From Clostridiales bacterium UBA3758 (GTDB lineage Bacteria; Bacillota; Clostridia; Oscillospirales; Oscillospiraceae), in contig DFGE01000028.1 in assembly GCA_002371675.1 (NCBI GenBank), forward strand, positions 13,748-70,995: 57,248 nt of DNA, read 5' to 3'. The position numbers and the translations under genes were made by a program. This document shows positions 1 to 7,665 of this stretch, one piece after another. Position 1 is the stretch's first letter; each line of letters starts with the position of its first letter. Below the pieces are notes generated by a model. The model worked only from the letters and a program-made list of their open reading frames with translations. It had not been told where the DNA came from and made no database searches.

Positions 1-45
1 GGCGAAAAGCTTTTTGGCTTTTCGCCATCTTATAGTCATTATAAA
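1..45. repeat. Dispersed intergenic repeat A, copy 1
   Basis: Starts with a perfect 10-bp inverted repeat (GGCGAAAAGC and its complement) around a 6-base loop, followed by CGCCATCTTATAGTCATTAT. A diverged copy lies at 10451-10497. The window edge cuts off anything further left, so the true extent is unknown. Confidence 0.55.
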
Positions 46-94
46 TCCTAACACGGAGCGGGACGCTTTGCAAGGCCTTTGCCTTGACAAGCTG

Positions 95-129
95 AAACGC
101 CCTCCCTGCCGATGCAGGGAGGGCGTTTT
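95..129. terminator. Bidirectional terminator downstream of hsp20
   Basis: A 12-bp GC-rich stem (98-109 with 114-125, 4-base loop) ends in TTTT on the plus strand and in TTTCAGCTTGTCAA on the minus strand. It lies just past the end of the minus-strand hsp20 gene, so it most likely ends that transcript. Confidence 0.75.
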
Positions 130-159
130 GTACTTATGCGTGGATACTCCGCTCGCTGC

Positions 160-582
160 TTACTCGATGGCGAGCTTGCGGCTGACGGGCTTGAGCTCGG
201 CCTTCTTGGGCATGATCAGGGTCAGGATGCCGTCGGCATAAGAAGCCTTGATGTCGTTGACCTCAACGCCGGAGACGTCAAAGCTGCGGGAGAAGCTGCC
301 GTACACGCGCTCGCGCTTGATATAGTTGAGCTGCTTGTCCTCCTCATCCTGCTTGCGCTCGACGCTGATGGTCAGAACGTCGTTCTCAATGTCGATGTTG
401 ATGTCCTCCTTCTTAAAGCCGGGCAGCTCGGAGACGAGCTTATAGGCTTCGCCTGTGTCGATGACGTCGGTACGGAAGCCGAGCGTGGGCTGATCGGAGA
501 AGAAGCTGCGCTGCATATCGTCAAACGCGCGGAACGGATCGGCAAAAGAAACACGATGAGCAAACGGAATCATTTCAAACAT
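160..582 (-). CDS. Small heat shock protein, Hsp20/alpha-crystallin family
   Basis: 140-residue ATP-independent cytoplasmic holdase that binds unfolding proteins. The N-terminal arm (about 1-35) is Phe-rich. The alpha-crystallin domain runs from about residue 36 to 125 and shows ELPGF, the RERVYGSFSRSF strand and the family-typical ADGILTLIMPK segment. The tail ends RKLAIE, which fits the short hydrophobic-x-hydrophobic anchor used for oligomer assembly. Start chosen at 582 because GGAGG lies 8 bases upstream; an in-frame ATG 30 bases further up has no ribosome binding site. A CIRCE operator upstream points to HrcA control, which is seen for hsp20 in some Firmicutes. Monocistronic, ended by the hairpin at 95-129. 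Confidence 0.95.
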   Translation of the reverse strand: MFEMIPFAHRVSFADPFRAFDDMQRSFFSDQPTLGFRTDVIDTGEAYKLVSELPGFKKEDINIDIENDVLTISVERKQDEEDKQLNYIKRERVYGSFSRSFDVSGVEVNDIKASYADGILTLIMPKKAELKPVSRKLAIE

Positions 583-652
583 GGTAACAACCTCCATTAT
601 TAGTATACACATTATTTTTGTGGAGACGTTTTATGTCTCTCGCTTCATTTCG

Positions 653-681
653 TATATAAAGTACCATGCAAATGTTAACAA
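653..681 (-). promoter_or_regulatory. Candidate sigma-A promoter of hsp20 (proximal)
   Basis: Minus strand TTGTTA, 17-bp spacer, TATATA, about 70 bp upstream of the hsp20 start. It lies downstream of the CIRCE element, so it would be less directly repressed than the CIRCE-overlapping promoter. Confidence 0.45.
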
Positions 682-713
682 ATCCGCAGTATATTATGAA
701 CAGAATATGAATT

Positions 714-740
714 TTAGCACTTTCGGTCTTCGAGTGCTAA
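714..740. promoter_or_regulatory. CIRCE operator (HrcA binding site)
   Basis: TTAGCACTT, nine bases, GAGTGCTAA: one mismatch from the consensus TTAGCACTC-N9-GAGTGCTAA, with the exact 9-base spacer. On the minus strand a promoter-like TTAGCA, 18-bp spacer, TAAAAT (711-740) is embedded in it, so HrcA binding would block RNA polymerase. The only downstream gene on this strand is hsp20. Confidence 0.9.
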
Positions 741-748
741 TTCTTTTG

Positions 749-798
749 CAAAAAAGACGGAACGGCGAAGAGGAGCTTCTGTCCCCTTCGCCGTTCCG
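749..798 (-). terminator. Terminator of the metal ABC transporter operon
   Basis: A perfect 13-bp stem (758-770 with 786-798) is followed on the minus strand by a run of six T. It lies 78 bp past the permease stop codon and separates the importer operon from the CIRCE-controlled hsp20 gene. Confidence 0.85.
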
Positions 799-875
799 GG
801 CGGGAAGCCTGTGCTGACGGCCGCGATGGCATGTCCGCCTCCCAGTCAGAAAGAGAGCGGAAAGGGAACGGCACG

Positions 876-1682
876 TCATTTTTTGCCGATGATGGCGCAG
901 ATGGCGAAAACCAGGAGATTTGCAAGCACGATGCTCGCGCCTGTGGGCGTCTCCAGGAAGAAGGAGAAGGAGGTGCCGACAAGGAAGCAGCAGACGGAGA
1001 GCGCCGCAGCCGTGATAACCACGCTGCGGAAGCTCCGGCACACGCGCATCGCCGAGAGCGCCGGGAAAATGATGAGGCTGGAGATGAGCAGCGCGCCCAT
1101 CATGCGCATGCCGAGCACGACCGTCACGGCCGTGAGCACCGCGAGGAGCATGTTGAAGAGCTCCGCTCTCGTGCCGGTGGCGCGGGCAAAGGTCTCGTCA
1201 AAGGTCACGGCGAAGAGCCGCGGATAAAAGAGCACGAAGAGCAGCAGCACCGCGAGCGACAGCACGACGGAGAGCAGCGTGTCCGAGCGGCTGAGGGAGA
1301 GGATGCTGCCGAACATATAGCTTGAGACCTCAGTGTTCATGCCGGTGGTGAGCGAGACGGTGATCACGCCGATCGCCAGCGCGCTCGAGGAGAGGATGGC
1401 GATGGCGGCGTCGCCCTTGATGCGGCTGTTCTGGCTGAGACGAAGCAGGAAGACCGCCGTCACGACCACGACGGGAACGGCCACCGCGAGCGGAGCGAGA
1501 TTCGCCGCCGAGGCCACGGCCAGCGCGCCGAAGCCGACATGGCTCAGCCCGTCGCCGATCATGGAGTAGCGCTTGAGCACGAGGGAAACGCCGAGCAGCG
1601 CCGCACACAGGCTGACCAGCACGCCGACCAGCAGCGCGCGCTGCATGAAGGGATAAGAGAGCATCCGGACGATCATGTTCAT
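876..1682 (-). CDS. Metal ABC transporter permease, ZnuB/AdcB-like
   Basis: 268-residue polytopic membrane protein of the ABC-3 family, the channel of a zinc- or manganese-type importer. About seven to eight hydrophobic segments are visible. The RYSMIGDGLSHVGFGALA stretch near residues 38-55 is the conserved metal-permease signature, and MMGALLISSLIIFPA near 190-205 is the second family hallmark. The start codon overlaps the ATPase stop by 4 bp (ATGA), so the two are translationally coupled. It is the last gene of the lipoprotein-ATPase-permease operon. The metal cannot be decided from the permease; zinc is favoured by the His-rich binding protein. Confidence 0.93.
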   Translation of the reverse strand: MNMIVRMLSYPFMQRALLVGVLVSLCAALLGVSLVLKRYSMIGDGLSHVGFGALAVASAANLAPLAVAVPVVVVTAVFLLRLSQNSRIKGDAAIAILSSSALAIGVITVSLTTGMNTEVSSYMFGSILSLSRSDTLLSVVLSLAVLLLFVLFYPRLFAVTFDETFARATGTRAELFNMLLAVLTAVTVVLGMRMMGALLISSLIIFPALSAMRVCRSFRSVVITAAALSVCCFLVGTSFSFFLETPTGASIVLANLLVFAICAIIGKK

Positions 1683-2383
1683 AAACGGTGCCCTCCCAGA
1701 AAGCGGCGGGCGAAGCTGCTCTCCTTATAGGCGGCCGTGCTGCCGAAGAAGAGCTGTTTTTGCCCCAGGTGCAGGATATGCGTCGCATAGCGGGCTGCGG
1801 CGTGCAGATCGTGCGAGACCATGATCACGGTGATGCCGTCGCAGAGGTTGACGAGCTTGATGAGATTGTACATCTCGCCGGTCGCGATGGGGTCAAGTCC
1901 CGTCACCGGCTCGTCGAGCAGGAGCAATTTCTTCGTGGCGCAGAGGGCGCGCGCGAGCAGTACGCGCTGCTGCTGCCCGCCGGAGAGCTCCTGATAGCTC
2001 TTGTCCGCCAGCTCCTCGATGCCCATGCGCTCCATGTTCATGGAGGCGCGCTCGCGGTCGGCGGCGTTATAGTGCAGGCGGCGGCCAAGGGAGTTGAGGC
2101 AGCCCGAGAGCACGACCTCGCGCACACTCGCGGGGAAATCGCGCTGCAGCTGGGTCTGCTGCGGCAGATAGCCGATCTCCGAGGGCTTGAGCCCCTCGCC
2201 GAAGCGGATACTGCCGCCGTCCGGCGCCTTGAGGCCGAGCAGCCCCTTGACGAGCGTAGACTTGCCGGAGCCGTTCTCGCCCACGATGCAGAGATAGTTC
2301 CCTGCGTCGAGCGAGAAATCCACGCCCTCCAGCACCGTCTCGCCGTCATAGGCGAAGCGCAGGTTTTTACATTCCAGGATCAT
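1679..2383 (-). CDS. Metal ABC transporter ATP-binding protein, ZnuC-like
   Basis: 234-residue cytoplasmic ATPase that powers import. Walker A GENGSGKST (about 35-43), the signature LSGGQQQR (about 133), Walker B KLLLLDEP (about 152) and the switch histidine in MVSHD are all intact, so the protein should be active. Length matches the family. It overlaps both neighbours by 4 bp (1679-1682 and 2380-2383), the typical layout of a tightly coupled three-gene importer operon. Confidence 0.95.
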   Translation of the reverse strand: MILECKNLRFAYDGETVLEGVDFSLDAGNYLCIVGENGSGKSTLVKGLLGLKAPDGGSIRFGEGLKPSEIGYLPQQTQLQRDFPASVREVVLSGCLNSLGRRLHYNAADRERASMNMERMGIEELADKSYQELSGGQQQRVLLARALCATKKLLLLDEPVTGLDPIATGEMYNLIKLVNLCDGITVIMVSHDLHAAARYATHILHLGQKQLFFGSTAAYKESSFARRFLGGHRL

Positions 2384-3327
2384 CCGTACAGAGCCTCCTT
2401 CAGGCTTTCGAGGTTTTGGCGCATGAGGCTGAGGTAGCTCACCCCCGCCGCAAGCTCCTCCCGGCTCACGTTATGGCAGGAGTGGAACTTCAGCTTTTCG
2501 CAGCCGGTATCCTCGCAGATCACATCCGCCATCTTTTCATTGGAAAACTCGATCGTGAATACCGCCGGGATCTGCTCGCTGCGCACCTTGTCGATCAGGA
2601 AGGCCACCGTTTTGGCAGAGGGCTCGGTGTCCTCCGCGCAGCCGGGGAAGGCCGCGAAATACTGCAGGCCGTATTCCTCCACGAAATAGCGCGCGGGAAA
2701 GCGGTCGGCAAAGACGAGCGTGCGGCGCGGGGCCTTCTCCACGAGCTCGCGGAAGGACGCGTCCAGCTCGAGGAGCTCGGCGCGGCAGCGCTCGAGATTT
2801 CCGCGATAGACGCTCTCCCCCGCCGGGTCAAGGACGCAGAGCTTTTCGCAGAGCGCCTCGCAGATGCGCGCGGCGTTGCGCGGCGAGGTCCAGACATGCT
2901 CGTCGTACTCCGGGCCCTCCTCCTCGTGCTCATGCTCCTCATGAATGTGCTGCATCCCCTCCTGCACTTCCTCCTCGAGCGCGTCCACGCAGTCGAGCAT
3001 GCTGAGGGTCTCGAGCTCCTGCTGACTCTCCAGCAGCTCCTCCACCCAGGCCTCGCCCTCGCCGCCGTTATAGAAGAACAAATCGCTCTCCTGCACGCGG
3101 ACAAGATCCTGCGCGGTGGGCTCGAAGCTGTGCGCCTCGGCGCCGGGCGGCACCAGCAGCGTCACGGTCGCGCGCTCGCCGGCGATCTCGCGGGCGAAGT
3201 CATAGGCCGGGAAAAGAGTCGCCACGATCTGCACGCTCCCCTGCCCGCTCTGCACCGGGCCCTCGCCGCAGCCGCAGAGCGAAAGCGCAAGGCAGCCTAT
3301 CAGCAATATGGTTAAAAATCGCTTCAT
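2380..3327 (-). CDS. Metal-binding lipoprotein, ZnuA/AdcA-like
   Basis: 315-residue extracellular metal receptor of the cluster 9 solute-binding family. It starts MKRFLTILLIGCLALSLCGC: a signal peptide followed by a lipobox cysteine. The first ligand His is in AEAHSFEP, then comes a His/Glu-rich loop (HIHEEHEHEEE) and DEHVW, the second ligand. The place of the usual third ligand (HDAF-type motif) reads FADRF, without His; a later FHSCHNVS may compensate, as far as can be judged by eye. Start at 3327 is supported by GGAG 8 bases upstream; a much longer upstream open frame lacks a ribosome binding site and would bury the signal peptide. Confidence 0.92.
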   Translation of the reverse strand: MKRFLTILLIGCLALSLCGCGEGPVQSGQGSVQIVATLFPAYDFAREIAGERATVTLLVPPGAEAHSFEPTAQDLVRVQESDLFFYNGGEGEAWVEELLESQQELETLSMLDCVDALEEEVQEGMQHIHEEHEHEEEGPEYDEHVWTSPRNAARICEALCEKLCVLDPAGESVYRGNLERCRAELLELDASFRELVEKAPRRTLVFADRFPARYFVEEYGLQYFAAFPGCAEDTEPSAKTVAFLIDKVRSEQIPAVFTIEFSNEKMADVICEDTGCEKLKFHSCHNVSREELAAGVSYLSLMRQNLESLKEALYG

Positions 3328-3357
3328 GTTTTGAACTCCAGTTTGATCTAAAAAAAT

Positions 3358-3386
3358 AGTGTAACGGAAAAACCTTGCCGCGTCAA
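3358..3386 (-). promoter_or_regulatory. Promoter of the metal importer operon
   Basis: Minus strand TTGACG, 17-bp spacer, TACACT, about 30 bp upstream of the lipoprotein start. It is back to back with the promoter of the LOG gene. No clear Zur-type palindrome was recognised. Confidence 0.7.
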
Positions 3387-3404
3387 GCCGTCCTGTGGTA
3401 TTAT
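3375..3404 (+). promoter_or_regulatory. Candidate promoter of the LOG-family gene
   Basis: TTGCCG, 18-bp spacer, TATTAT, with the start codon about 33 bp downstream of the -10 box. It overlaps the divergent importer promoter, so the two could compete for polymerase. Confidence 0.5.
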
Positions 3405-3436
3405 TTCTATATAGTACTGTAAAAACGGAGGGCGCT

Positions 3437-4009
3437 ATGAACATCTGTATTTTCGGCGCGTCGGGCAACAATCTGGACGCGGAGTATTTTGCGGCGGCGG
3501 AGGAGCTCGGCAGGCTGCTCGCGCAGGGCGGGCACAGCCTCGTCTTCGGCGGCGGCGCTGGCGGGCTCATGGGCGCCTGCGCGCGCGGCGCGGCGGAAAA
3601 GGGCGGCGAGATCGTCGCCGTGACCCCGCGCTTCTTCGACGAGCCGGGCGTGATTTTCCCCGGCTGCACGAGAATGATCTGGACGGAGACCATGAACGAG
3701 CGCAAGGAGCGGATGGTGGCCCTCAGCGACGCGCTCATCACGCTGCCCGGCGGCATCGGCACCTTTGAGGAGTTTTTCGAGGTGCTGACGCTCAAGCAGC
3801 TCGGCCGGCACGCCAAGCCCCTTGCCCTGCTGAGCACGCTCGATTACTACGCGCCGCTGCTGAAGCTGCTGGAGAAGGCGGTGGAGGGCGGCTTCCTCGT
3901 GAAGAGCTGCATGGAGCTCTTTTCCCTCTGTGCGACGCCGCAGGAGGCGCTCGAGGCCGTGCTCTCCGCGCCGCCCATATCCGGGAGCGTCGCCTCGTAT
4001 CATACCTGA
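3437..4009 (+). CDS. LOG family phosphoribohydrolase (cytokinin-activating type)
   Basis: 190-residue Rossmann-fold enzyme. LOG proteins release free base from nucleoside 5'-monophosphates, classically cytokinin riboside monophosphates; bacterial members often act as general nucleotide nucleosidases. Seen: N-terminal nucleotide-binding strand MNICIFGASG, the glycine motif FGGGAGGLMG (about 38-47), MNERKERM with the family Arg, and the diagnostic LPGGIGTFEE (about 105-114) containing PGGxGTxxE. Start at 3437 follows GGAGG; the longer frame to 3395 overlaps the promoter. Stands alone, divergent from the metal importer. The physiological substrate here is unknown. Confidence 0.9.
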   Translation: MNICIFGASGNNLDAEYFAAAEELGRLLAQGGHSLVFGGGAGGLMGACARGAAEKGGEIVAVTPRFFDEPGVIFPGCTRMIWTETMNERKERMVALSDALITLPGGIGTFEEFFEVLTLKQLGRHAKPLALLSTLDYYAPLLKLLEKAVEGGFLVKSCMELFSLCATPQEALEAVLSAPPISGSVASYHT

Positions 4010-4047
4010 CATACCGTTACAAAAACGGAAATTTCCTTCGCTTGTCC

Positions 4048-4076
4048 TTGAAAAACAGGGCGAAGCGTGGTAAAGT
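4048..4076 (+). promoter_or_regulatory. Sigma-A promoter of pta
   Basis: TTGAAA, exactly 17 bp, TAAAGT, with the pta start codon 40 bp downstream of the -10 box and an intervening CGGAGG ribosome binding site. Confidence 0.75.
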
Positions 4077-4116
4077 ATGGCTGTTGATCCCAAATACTTT
4101 CCGGAGGTCTTAAAAC

Positions 4117-5118
4117 ATGTTTGAAAACCTGATTGAGATTCTGAAAGCCAATCCCCGCAAGATCGTTTACACCGAGGGACATGACGCCCGCATCCTGGAA
4201 TCCGCTGCCCGCCTGAAGAAGGACGGCTTCCTCACCCCGATCCTTGTCGGCAATGTCGAGGTCGTGAAGGCCGCGGCCGAAAAGGGCGGCTTTGATATCG
4301 AAGGTCTCGAGATCCTCGACCCCGCCACCTACGACAAGATGGAAGAGATGGTTGAGACCATGGTCGCTCTGCGCAAGGGCAAGATGAGCGCGGAGGATTG
4401 CCGCAGCGCACTGCTCAAGGGCAACTACTTTGGCACCATGCTCGTCAAGATGGGCGTGGCCGACGCGCTTCTGGGCGGCGCCACCTACTCCACCGCCGAC
4501 ACCGTGCGTCCCGCACTGCAGCTGGTCAAGACCCGCAAGGGCGCGAACCTCGTCTCCTCCTGCTTTATTCTCGTCAAAGAAGGCGCTCCGATGCTCTGCA
4601 TGGGCGACTGCGCCATCAATATCGACTACCAGGATCGTCTCGACAAGGAAGGCAACGTCGTGCTGAGCGCCGCGCAGCAGCTGGCGGAAGTCGCCGTAGC
4701 CACCGCCAAGACCGCCAAGGTCTTCGGCATGGATCCCAAGGTCGCCATGCTGAGCTACTCCACCAAGGGCTCCGGCAAGGGCGCGAACGTCGATCTCGTG
4801 CGCAACGCCACCGCCATCGCCAAGGAAATGGCTCCCGAGCTCGATCTCGACGGTGAGATGCAGTTCGACGCCGCCGTCTCCCCTGTCGTCGGCCAGCTCA
4901 AGTTCCCCGGCAGCAAGGTCGCCGGCTATGCCAACACGTTCATCTTCCCGGAGATCCAGTCCGGCAACATCGGCTACAAGATCGCCCAGCGTCTGGGCGG
5001 CTATGCCGCATACGGCCCCATCCTGCAGGGTCTCAACGCCCCCATCAACGATCTGTCCCGCGGCTGCGACGCGGAGGAAGTCTACCAGATGTCCATCATC
5101 ACCGCCGCTCTCGCCTGA
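4117..5118 (+). CDS. pta: Phosphate acetyltransferase
   Basis: 333-residue enzyme converting acetyl-CoA and phosphate to acetyl phosphate, the first step of ATP-yielding acetate formation in fermenters. Length matches the short, single-domain Pta class. Conserved segments include NPRKIVYTEGHDARIL at the N-terminus, SYSTKGSGKG (about 210-219), and PGSKVAGYANTFIFPEIQSG plus GPILQGLNAPINDLSRG in the C-terminal half that forms the CoA and phosphate site. No acetate kinase gene is in the window, so ack must lie elsewhere. Its own promoter and a strong terminator make it monocistronic. Confidence 0.96.
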   Translation: MFENLIEILKANPRKIVYTEGHDARILESAARLKKDGFLTPILVGNVEVVKAAAEKGGFDIEGLEILDPATYDKMEEMVETMVALRKGKMSAEDCRSALLKGNYFGTMLVKMGVADALLGGATYSTADTVRPALQLVKTRKGANLVSSCFILVKEGAPMLCMGDCAINIDYQDRLDKEGNVVLSAAQQLAEVAVATAKTAKVFGMDPKVAMLSYSTKGSGKGANVDLVRNATAIAKEMAPELDLDGEMQFDAAVSPVVGQLKFPGSKVAGYANTFIFPEIQSGNIGYKIAQRLGGYAAYGPILQGLNAPINDLSRGCDAEEVYQMSIITAALA

Positions 5119-5133
5119 TTTCCCCAAACGCCA

Positions 5134-5161
5134 CGCCCGGTACGTCCCGTACCGGGCGTTT
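5134..5161 (+). terminator. Terminator of pta
   Basis: A perfect 11-bp stem (5134-5144 with 5148-5158) is followed by TTTCAAG. A near-identical sequence recurs at 5323-5350. Confidence 0.8.
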
Positions 5162-5226
5162 CAAGCTGTCGGCAAAGTGTCGACAGCTTGAAAAAACAGG
5201 GAACTTGCGAAAAAGTTCCCTGTTTT
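5161..5226 (+). repeat. Two further hairpins behind the pta terminator
   Basis: An 11-bp perfect stem at 5161-5171/5181-5191 and a 14-bp perfect stem at 5193-5206/5213-5226 ending in TTTT follow directly. The second looks like a back-up terminator. The first begins with the GTTTCAAGCTGTCG string that recurs at about 46454. Confidence 0.65.
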
Positions 5227-5322
5227 GCCTGGATTGAACGTGAAGGGGGAACTCCCATCCCCCCTTCACATTCCCCCCATGCGAGTCGAAGCCTTGCCGC
5301 ACCGGTATGTCTACAATCTGCT

Positions 5323-5350
5323 CGCCCGGTCCGTCCCGTACCGGGCGTTT
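5323..5350 (+). repeat. Second copy of the pta terminator sequence
   Basis: Matches 5134-5162 at 28 of 29 positions; the single change (A to C in the 5' arm) weakens the stem. It lies between the pta terminator group and tadA and ends in a short T run. Confidence 0.6.
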
Positions 5351-5401
5351 CCTTTACGCGCAGACGCGGCCGACTTCGCGCGCCGTGTCGGAGGTGCCGA
5401 T

Positions 5402-5848
5402 ATGGAATATGAAAACAATATGCGAGATGCGCTCGCGCTCGCGCAGGACGCGGCCCTGGCCGGGGACGTGCCGGTCGGATGCGTCGTTCTGGACGCGGAG
5501 GGCGCTGTGATCGGCAGAGGGCGCAACCGCCGCGAGGAGATGGCGGACGCCACCGCACATGCCGAGATCGAGGCGATCCGCGAGGCCTGCCGCGCAAGGG
5601 GCGACTGGCGGCTGGACGGCTGCACGCTCGTCGTGACGCTCGAGCCCTGCCCGATGTGCACCGGCGCGATCATCAACAGCCGCCTCTCCACCGTCGTCTA
5701 CGGCGCGCGGGAGCCGGAGTTCGGCTCCTGCGGCAGTGTGGTAGACCTCTTTTTCGAGCGCTACGGTCACCACCCCCGGGTCTATGGCGGCGTTCTCGCC
5801 GAAGAGAGCGCTGCGCTGCTGCGCGCGTTTTTCCGCGAGAAGCGCTGA
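5402..5848 (+). CDS. tadA: tRNA adenosine(34) deaminase
   Basis: 148-residue zinc enzyme that converts wobble adenosine 34 of tRNA-Arg(ACG) to inosine, letting one tRNA read CGU, CGC and CGA. Catalytic motif HAE at His53-Glu55 (zinc ligand and proton shuttle) and PCPMC at 82-86 (two zinc ligands) are intact, and the fold is the cytidine-deaminase type. Start at 5402 is set by GGAGG 7 bases upstream; the open frame extends to 5225 but runs through hairpins. The last 21 bases are part of a 146-bp tandem duplication with the following gene's leader. Confidence 0.94.
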   Translation: MEYENNMRDALALAQDAALAGDVPVGCVVLDAEGAVIGRGRNRREEMADATAHAEIEAIREACRARGDWRLDGCTLVVTLEPCPMCTGAIINSRLSTVVYGAREPEFGSCGSVVDLFFERYGHHPRVYGGVLAEESAALLRAFFREKR

Positions 5849-5924
5849 TGTCTCCTTGACGCTTCGCTATGGACGGGACAGAACCGCGCAGCCCGGATAA
5901 GCAGAACACAAAGGAACTCTCGTC

Positions 5925-6020
5925 ATGGCGCTGCTTTTGGCAAAAAAGCCCTCGCTTTTACAGAGTATTCACGTTTTTCCGCAAGAAGCGCTGAGGCCCT
6001 CCCTTGACGTTGTCCTGTGA
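5925..6020 (+). pseudogene. Fossil start of the downstream membrane protein gene
   Basis: A 31-codon frame beginning MALLLAKKPSLLQS, matching MALLLARKPSLFQN at the start of the gene at 6073. It has the same ribosome binding region but runs into the second duplication unit and stops after DVVL. Its -35 box (TTGACG at 5856) is kept while the matching -10 box has decayed. Most likely a by-product of the tandem duplication; translation of the peptide cannot be excluded. Confidence 0.6.
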
Positions 6021-6032
6021 ACATGGTAGAAT
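6004..6032 (+). promoter_or_regulatory. Promoter of the membrane protein gene at 6073
   Basis: TTGACG, 17-bp spacer, TAGAAT, 40 bp upstream of the start codon. It lies in the second unit of the duplication; the first unit has lost the -10 box. Confidence 0.7.
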
Positions 6033-6072
6033 GGCGCAGCCCCGATAAGCAGAATACAAAGGAGCACTCGTC

Positions 6073-7665
6073 ATGGCGCTGCTTTTGGCCAGGAAGCCCT
6101 CACTTTTCCAGAATAAACGCACTCTTGCCGCCTCGCTTGCGTTGGCGGTTTTTCTGCTGTTCGCCTGGATCGGCTTCGCTGCGCCGCTGGAGATCGACGA
6201 CATGGGCTTCTGGACGATCACGCACACGGAGGCCACCTCCCTCCCTGCCATGCTCGCCTTTTCGCTCGGCTACGGCAACGGGCGTCTGCTCGGCAACCTC
6301 ACGGTGCTGCTCCTTATGCGCAGTCAGGCGCTGCGCATCCTTGTGAAGGCGGCGGCCTTCACGCTGATCGTGCTCTTTCTGCCGCATGCGCTGCATGTCA
6401 GGCGCTATTTCGCCGGCGCCATGCTGACGCTTCTGCTGCTGCTCGGCATGTCCCCCGGGACCTTCGCGCAGACTGTCGTCTGGACGGCCGGCTTCAGCAA
6501 CTATGTCCCGCCGCTGCTCCTGTCCGTGCTCGGGCTGGAGCTCGTGCGCCTCGTGGCGGAGGAGCGCAGGGGCGTTATCCTCCTCTGCGCCGGCGCCTTT
6601 CTCTTCGGCGCAGCCATGCAGCTTTTCGTCGAGCACAGCACAGGCGCGAACGTGATCCTGGCAATCCTGCTCCAGATCCGCGCCTCGCGGGACGACAAAA
6701 AGCGGCAGCTGCCGGTCGCCTTCTTCCTCTCCGGCGCCTTTCTCGGCGCGGCCGCAATGGCGCTGATCCCGGAGTTTTTCGTGCACGACGGCTTTGTGGA
6801 GGGCTACCGCAACAGCTTTCTCGGCAACGGCCTGCGCTACCTGCTGGCAGGCTGTGTCAAAAACGGCGTGAAGCTCGCCGGGATGTTCTCGGAAAACGGC
6901 ATTGCGCTGCTGATCCTCTCCGCGCTGCAGACAGAACTGCTCCGCCGCGCGGAGCGCCCGATCCCGATCCGCCGTCTGCGCATCCTCTCCGCGCTCACGC
7001 TGATCCCCGCCTGCGTCTTCCTGCTCATGCAGATCGACCTCTTCAGCGGATACTACGGCCGCCTCGCGATCTTTGAATCCCTGATCCGGCTGCTGCTCCT
7101 GGGCGCGGAATTCATCGGCCTCGGCTGTGGCGCGATCACACTGCTGCGCCGAACTGCCGCACCGGCAAAACGGCTGCGCCTTGCCCTGGCGGATCTCCTG
7201 CTCGCGCTCTGCCTCATCACGATCTTCCCGCTGCTCTTCGTAGAGCCCGTGGGATACCGGGTGCTGCTGCACCCCTACGCGCTGCTCTGCGCGGCGGCGG
7301 TGGTCGAGCTGGATCTGGTCATGGAGCAGCCCATCGCCGGTCTGCTGGAGCCCGACAGGCTGCGGCGCGCGCTCGCGCTGCTCTGCTGTCTCGCCGTCGC
7401 CGCGATGGCGGTGCATTTCGCGGACGTCAACCGCATGCGCACGATCCGCGAGGCGGATATCGCCGCCGAGGTCGAGCGCGGCGCGGATGTGATCGACTAT
7501 TTCCCCATCCCCAGCAACTACGTCTATTTTTACTGGAATGAGAGTACCTACAGCCGCTACTACTCCCTGCGCTTCGGCCGTCAGGTGACCCTGCGGCCGC
7601 AGGCGGAGCAGCTCTGGTTCGGCGAGCACTATTATCATTACTACGAGCCCTCGGATTTTGACTGA
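6073..7665 (+). CDS. Polytopic membrane protein, DUF6056-like
   Basis: 530 residues with around ten to twelve hydrophobic segments and short polar loops. EIDDMGFW near residue 39 places acidic residues in the first outer loop, as in GT-C-type lipid-linked glycosyltransferases and in DUF6056/GtrII-like proteins; this resemblance is weak and made by eye. The C-terminal tail after the last membrane helix is soluble and Tyr-rich (YYSLRFGRQV and EHYYHYYEPSD). No signal for a specific substrate. Start at 6073 is preceded by AAAGGAG. Transcribed alone from the promoter at 6004-6032. Could serve in glycosylation of a cell-surface polymer, but this is only an inference. Confidence 0.7.
   Translation: MALLLARKPSLFQNKRTLAASLALAVFLLFAWIGFAAPLEIDDMGFWTITHTEATSLPAMLAFSLGYGNGRLLGNLTVLLLMRSQALRILVKAAAFTLIVLFLPHALHVRRYFAGAMLTLLLLLGMSPGTFAQTVVWTAGFSNYVPPLLLSVLGLELVRLVAEERRGVILLCAGAFLFGAAMQLFVEHSTGANVILAILLQIRASRDDKKRQLPVAFFLSGAFLGAAAMALIPEFFVHDGFVEGYRNSFLGNGLRYLLAGCVKNGVKLAGMFSENGIALLILSALQTELLRRAERPIPIRRLRILSALTLIPACVFLLMQIDLFSGYYGRLAIFESLIRLLLLGAEFIGLGCGAITLLRRTAAPAKRLRLALADLLLALCLITIFPLLFVEPVGYRVLLHPYALLCAAAVVELDLVMEQPIAGLLEPDRLRRALALLCCLAVAAMAVHFADVNRMRTIREADIAAEVERGADVIDYFPIPSNYVYFYWNESTYSRYYSLRFGRQVTLRPQAEQLWFGEHYYHYYEPSDFD

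Larger units (their letters stand above)
5828..6121 (+). repeat. 146-bp imperfect tandem duplication across the tadA 3' end and next gene start
   Basis: Unit 1 (5828-5973) contains the tadA tail, a leader and the first codons of the following membrane protein gene. Unit 2 (5974 to about 6121) repeats all of these: both contain a TTCCGC-AGAAGCGCTGA segment, GATAAGCAGAA-ACAAAGGA and TCATGGCGCTGCTTTTGGC. The copies have diverged by substitutions and small indels. Confidence 0.85.

Noticed and set aside
2380..3837. 485-codon version of the metal-binding lipoprotein
   Set aside because: It would place 170 residues in front of a complete signal peptide and lipobox and cross the divergent promoters; the start at 3327 has a good ribosome binding site.
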